From the NCBI GenBank assembly GCA_022566235.1, contig JADFJI010000080.1, positions 1-8,152 on the forward strand: DNA of 8,152 nucleotides, given 5' to 3'. The notes beneath the pieces were generated by a model, which was given only the letters and a program-made list of their open reading frames with translations, did no database searches and was not told where the DNA came from. Position numbers and translations under genes: made by a program. Below, piece by piece: positions 5,702 through 8,152 of the stretch. Numbering within the stretch: position 1 is the stretch's first letter; each line of letters begins with the position of its first letter. The stretch comes from Chloroflexota bacterium. Its GTDB lineage: Bacteria > Chloroflexota > Dehalococcoidia > Plut-88900.

Positions 5702-5748
5702 ACCCCCTTCTGACGTGCTGCCACGGCCTCTACTATCTGGGAGACCCC

Positions 5749-6813
5749 ATGCCGAAAGTCCTCTATATAGCTTCCCTGAATGCCGGGGACGGAAAGACGG
5801 CCCTCAGCGCCGCGCTGGCCAGAAGATGGCAGCAGGCGGGGAGGCGGGTGGAGTATTTGAAGCCTGTATCCCTGGCGGGGGACTCCGACCAAACCGTTGC
5901 CCCGGACCAGGACTTCCTCTTCGCCAGGAAGGCCCTTGGGCTCCGTGACCTGACCCAGGAACCGATCGTCGTAAGCTCTAAGTCGCCGGATGATCCCCTC
6001 CTTGCGGATCTGCACCAGAAGGTAAAGTCCTCGTACCACGATGCGTTCCAAGACTCCGACGTTGTCCTGATAGAGGCCGCTGGGGGCCTGGAGACACTGA
6101 GTCTGGAGAGGGAGGTATCAAGGGCGGTGTCCCAGGGCCTTGAGGCAAAGGTGTTGCTGGTTGTGGGCTACACCAGAGACCTGGAGGTAGAGAGGGTGGT
6201 CTCTGTGGATGAGATGTTTGGAGAGGCGCTTCTGGGAGTTGTGATAAACAGGGTAACCCACCTGGGCATGAGGCAGGCAGCCAGCTCCCTTGTACCTTCA
6301 CTGGCGGAGGCCGGCGTGAGGGTCTTGGGCCTGGTCCCCGAGACCCGGGTGATGTTTGGCATCACCGTTGGGGACCTGGTGGAGCGGCTTGACGGTCGAT
6401 ACGCCCTGGAGACCTCGGGTCACGATGACCTGGTGGAGTGTATCATGGTGGGCGCCAATCTCCTGGACGCCGAGGGCTTCCCCGCCGGACCCGAGTATTT
6501 CGGGCGCATGGAGAACAAGGTGGTCATCGCCAAAGGCGACAGGCCGGACTTTCAGTGGGCGGCCATGGATACCCCCACACGCTGCCTGATTCTCACCGGG
6601 AACCACGACCCCATTCCGTATGTCATAGAAAAGGCCAGAGAGAAGCAGATTCCACTGGCGGTGGTGGAAAGGGATACCCTGGACGTCCTGGATGCCCTGG
6701 AGGAAATAATGTCGAGCCCCCGGCTCGATCAGCCGGCCAAGCTGGAGAAGTTCCAGGCCCTGGTGGAGGAGACCCTGGACCTGGCTCCCCTGGATGCGAT
6801 GCTGGAGGACTGA
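5749..6813 (+). CDS. BioD-like P-loop plus DRTGG-domain protein (COG0857), stand-alone Pta N-terminal module
   Basis: 354 aa. The start at 5749 has GGGAG 5 nt upstream; the longer ORF from 5677 begins within the promoter. Residues 1-200 resemble dethiobiotin synthetase-type P-loop NTPases: N-A-G-D-G-K-T (11-17), Y-L-K-P-V (36-40), I-E-A-A-G-G (108-113), G-V-V-I-N-R-V (163-169) and L-G-L-V-P-E (193-198). Residues about 203-320 form a DRTGG domain, followed by a short helical tail. This is the layout of the N-terminal half of long phosphotransacetylases, but the catalytic acetyl-phosphate domain is absent. The length is normal for free-standing members, so it is not a truncation. In Pta this half is regulatory; free proteins are thought to sense a nucleotide or metabolite or to partner acyl-CoA synthetases, which is inference. 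Divergent from the first amidohydrolase and followed by repeat copy B. Confidence 0.85.
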   Translation: MPKVLYIASLNAGDGKTALSAALARRWQQAGRRVEYLKPVSLAGDSDQTVAPDQDFLFARKALGLRDLTQEPIVVSSKSPDDPLLADLHQKVKSSYHDAFQDSDVVLIEAAGGLETLSLEREVSRAVSQGLEAKVLLVVGYTRDLEVERVVSVDEMFGEALLGVVINRVTHLGMRQAASSLVPSLAEAGVRVLGLVPETRVMFGITVGDLVERLDGRYALETSGHDDLVECIMVGANLLDAEGFPAGPEYFGRMENKVVIAKGDRPDFQWAAMDTPTRCLILTGNHDPIPYVIEKAREKQIPLAVVERDTLDVLDALEEIMSSPRLDQPAKLEKFQALVEETLDLAPLDAMLED

Positions 6814-6867
6814 CTGCCTCGTTCCTGCAAAGGGCCCGGGGTGGAGAACTCGACGCTAGGGAGCCCG

Positions 6868-7049
6868 TTAAATAGCTTCTCGAAACGGGGAGTGCTGAGG
6901 GGCGGAGCCCCCGCTCGTGGTGAGCTTGTCGAACCATGCCGGGGGTTTGTCCCGAGTTCGGGACAAACCTAATTTCTTCCCCCTTCCTGGCCAGGAAGGG
7001 GGCCAGGGGGCCTGTCCTGAGTCCCATCGAAGGGATGGTCGATATTGTT
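6868..7049 (+). repeat. Modular palindromic intergenic repeat, copy B
   Basis: Second copy of the element at 4138-4336. It holds GGGGC-GGA-GCCCC (6899-6911), a 10-bp-arm palindrome TTTGTCCCGA-GT-TCGGGACAAA (6946-6967), and a perfect 24-bp palindrome (6979-7002, arms CCCCCTTCCTGG and CCAGGAAGGGGG). It ends in the 39-nt stretch (7004-7042) identical to copy A. A different REP-like unit (GGTGAGCTTGTCGAACC, near 6919-6935) sits where copy A has another hairpin. The gap 6814-7147 holds this repeat and then a plain leader; the repeat probably terminates the upstream gene. Confidence 0.8.
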
Positions 7050-7147
7050 GTCAAACACTCTCTTCGATTATCGTTGCGGGGCCAATGCCGAAAGAGTAAA
7101 CTAGTCCCGCAAACTCCTGACAGTTCCGGAAAGGAAGGTAATTAGCC

Positions 7148-8152
7148 ATGAGTCTTCCATTCAAGGTAATGGACGCCGACGGTCATTTAATAGAGGACCA
7201 GGCCCGTATCAAGGAGTACATGGACCCTCCTTATAGCGAGTTTCTCCTGGACAATCTACCCGACAAGGAGGGAAGGGTCGGCCACGGCAGCGCTCTTACC
7301 AACCGGAGTTTCTCCGACTCGACCCTGGGCGGCAGGATGGGAACCCAGGGACCTACGGGTCACCCCTTTCCTAAGGACTGGCTGGAGGCCCTGGAATGGG
7401 GCGATATGGAGATGACCTTCCTCTTTCCCACCATCCTCCTCACCTATGGCACCATCTGGGACCCCGACTATTTGAAGGCCGTGACCCGGGCCTACAACAA
7501 CTGGGTCGCCGAAGAATGGTTGAAGGTCAGCCCACGATTGAAGGCCGTTTCCCTAATGCCCCTCTCCGACGTAGAAGAATCGGTCAAAGAGCTGCGCAGG
7601 ACCGTAACCGAGATGGGATTCTCCGGGGTCATGGTCCCGGCCGTAGGGTTCGGGGGCTTAGGGGACCGAAAGTTCGATCCGTTCTACCAGGAAGCCCAGA
7701 ATCTGGGGTGCCTCATCGCGGTCCACGGTGGGACCGCCGAATACATGCAATACACCAAGTTCATCCAGAGGCACACCACCGCCTTCCCAATTTCCAACAT
7801 GCTTCAGGTGGTCCACATGGTCTACGGTGGAGTCTTAGAGAGGTTTCCAACCCTCAGAATCGGGTACCTGGAGACCGGCTGCACCTGGGTCCCCTTCTTC
7901 CTGGACAGAATGGACGAGGAGTGGGAGAAGCGGGGCTGGCTGGAGGCCCCCGACTGCGTAAAGAAGCCCAGCGAGTACCTCAAGAGCGAGCGGGTCTTCT
8001 TCCACGCCGAGCCTTCCGAGTCCCTGGTGCCCCAGGTCATCGAGGTCCTGGGTGAAGACACCCTCTTCTACGCCTCCGACTGGCCCCACTGGGACAACGA
8101 ATACCCCCAAAACATCAAGCAGTTCTGGGACCGGGACGACATCAGCGAAAGC
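7148..8152 (+). CDS. Second Amidohydrolase_2 family (COG2159) enzyme, cut by the window edge
   Basis: 335 codons are present with no stop; probably only a short C-terminal piece is missing. The start at 7148 follows GGAAGG (7133-7138) at a 9-nt spacing. Key positions mirror the family: V-M-D-A-D-G-H (7-13) with the D-x-H form of the metal motif, M-P-L-S-D-V-E-E-S-V (137-146), His193 (AVHGG), Y-L-E-T-G (240-244) and A-S-D-W-P-H-W-D (309-316) with Asp311 and His314. It is likely a metal-dependent decarboxylase or hydrolase of a carboxylated or cyclic substrate in the cytosol. It shares the signature sites with the 4347-5486 gene but differs widely elsewhere (for example residues 40-75), so the two probably have different substrates. 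The leader before it carries repeat copy B. Confidence 0.87.
   Translation, partial: MSLPFKVMDADGHLIEDQARIKEYMDPPYSEFLLDNLPDKEGRVGHGSALTNRSFSDSTLGGRMGTQGPTGHPFPKDWLEALEWGDMEMTFLFPTILLTYGTIWDPDYLKAVTRAYNNWVAEEWLKVSPRLKAVSLMPLSDVEESVKELRRTVTEMGFSGVMVPAVGFGGLGDRKFDPFYQEAQNLGCLIAVHGGTAEYMQYTKFIQRHTTAFPISNMLQVVHMVYGGVLERFPTLRIGYLETGCTWVPFFLDRMDEEWEKRGWLEAPDCVKKPSEYLKSERVFFHAEPSESLVPQVIEVLGEDTLFYASDWPHWDNEYPQNIKQFWDRDDISES

Noticed and set aside
7396..8055. 219-codon plus-strand ORF inside the second amidohydrolase
   Set aside because: It is a +2 frame shadow rich in Arg/Gly/Pro; the overlapping frame from 7148 has the full family motifs.
1..8152. CRISPR array or insertion sequence
   Set aside because: The repeats present are few, unevenly spaced and palindromic, with no equal spacers; no transposase or integrase is encoded.

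Overview
The window looks like a moderately GC-rich bacterial chromosome segment, most plausibly from the Chloroflexota (a Dehalococcoidia-like or SAR202-like lineage). This assignment is an inference. It rests on a Cys-less SCP2-type thiolase, two COG2159 amidohydrolases, a stand-alone BioD/DRTGG protein and REP-like intergenic repeats of the 'CCTGTCCTGAG...CGAAGGG' type. No rRNA or other phylogenetic marker is present. Most genes have a clear Shine-Dalgarno motif, and several have recognisable sigma70-type promoters, so the DNA is bacterial and probably from an uncultured organism.

Left part (1-1225). A small AT-rich membrane protein with two TPR-like repeats lies on the minus strand. It is followed by about 300 bp of REP-like repeat DNA, which abuts a 30-bp relic of a thiolase gene. 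Next is a HicB-like antitoxin gene without a HicA partner. A strong 17-bp terminator hairpin separates it from the thiolase-like gene.

Middle (1226-4053). The thiolase/SCP2-type protein (minus) has a near-consensus TTGACA/TACAAT promoter and a roughly 100-nt leader. It is followed by an AT-rich island carrying a NYN-domain (PIN-like) putative ribonuclease on the minus strand. The NYN control region has a consensus -10, a 7-1-7 operator-like inverted repeat just downstream of the predicted start point, and a C(UUCG)G-capped hairpin before the start codon. A FlK-like hot-dog acyl-CoA thioesterase follows on the plus strand.

Right part (4054-8152). Copy A of a roughly 190-bp modular palindromic repeat separates the convergent thioesterase and the first amidohydrolase (minus). 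That amidohydrolase is divergent from a BioD-like/DRTGG protein (plus). Copy B of the repeat follows, and then a second amidohydrolase (plus) runs off the right edge.

Functionally, the thiolase-like protein, the thioesterase and the two amidohydrolase/decarboxylase-like enzymes fit breakdown of acyl-CoA or carboxylated organic acids. They do not form one operon; each gene appears to be transcribed singly. I see no clear new multi-gene system. The most interesting items are the NYN regulatory region, the modular repeat whose palindrome is split by a 23-nt unit in one copy, the thiolase relic, and the thiolase that lacks the usual nucleophile and has no adjacent DUF35 partner.
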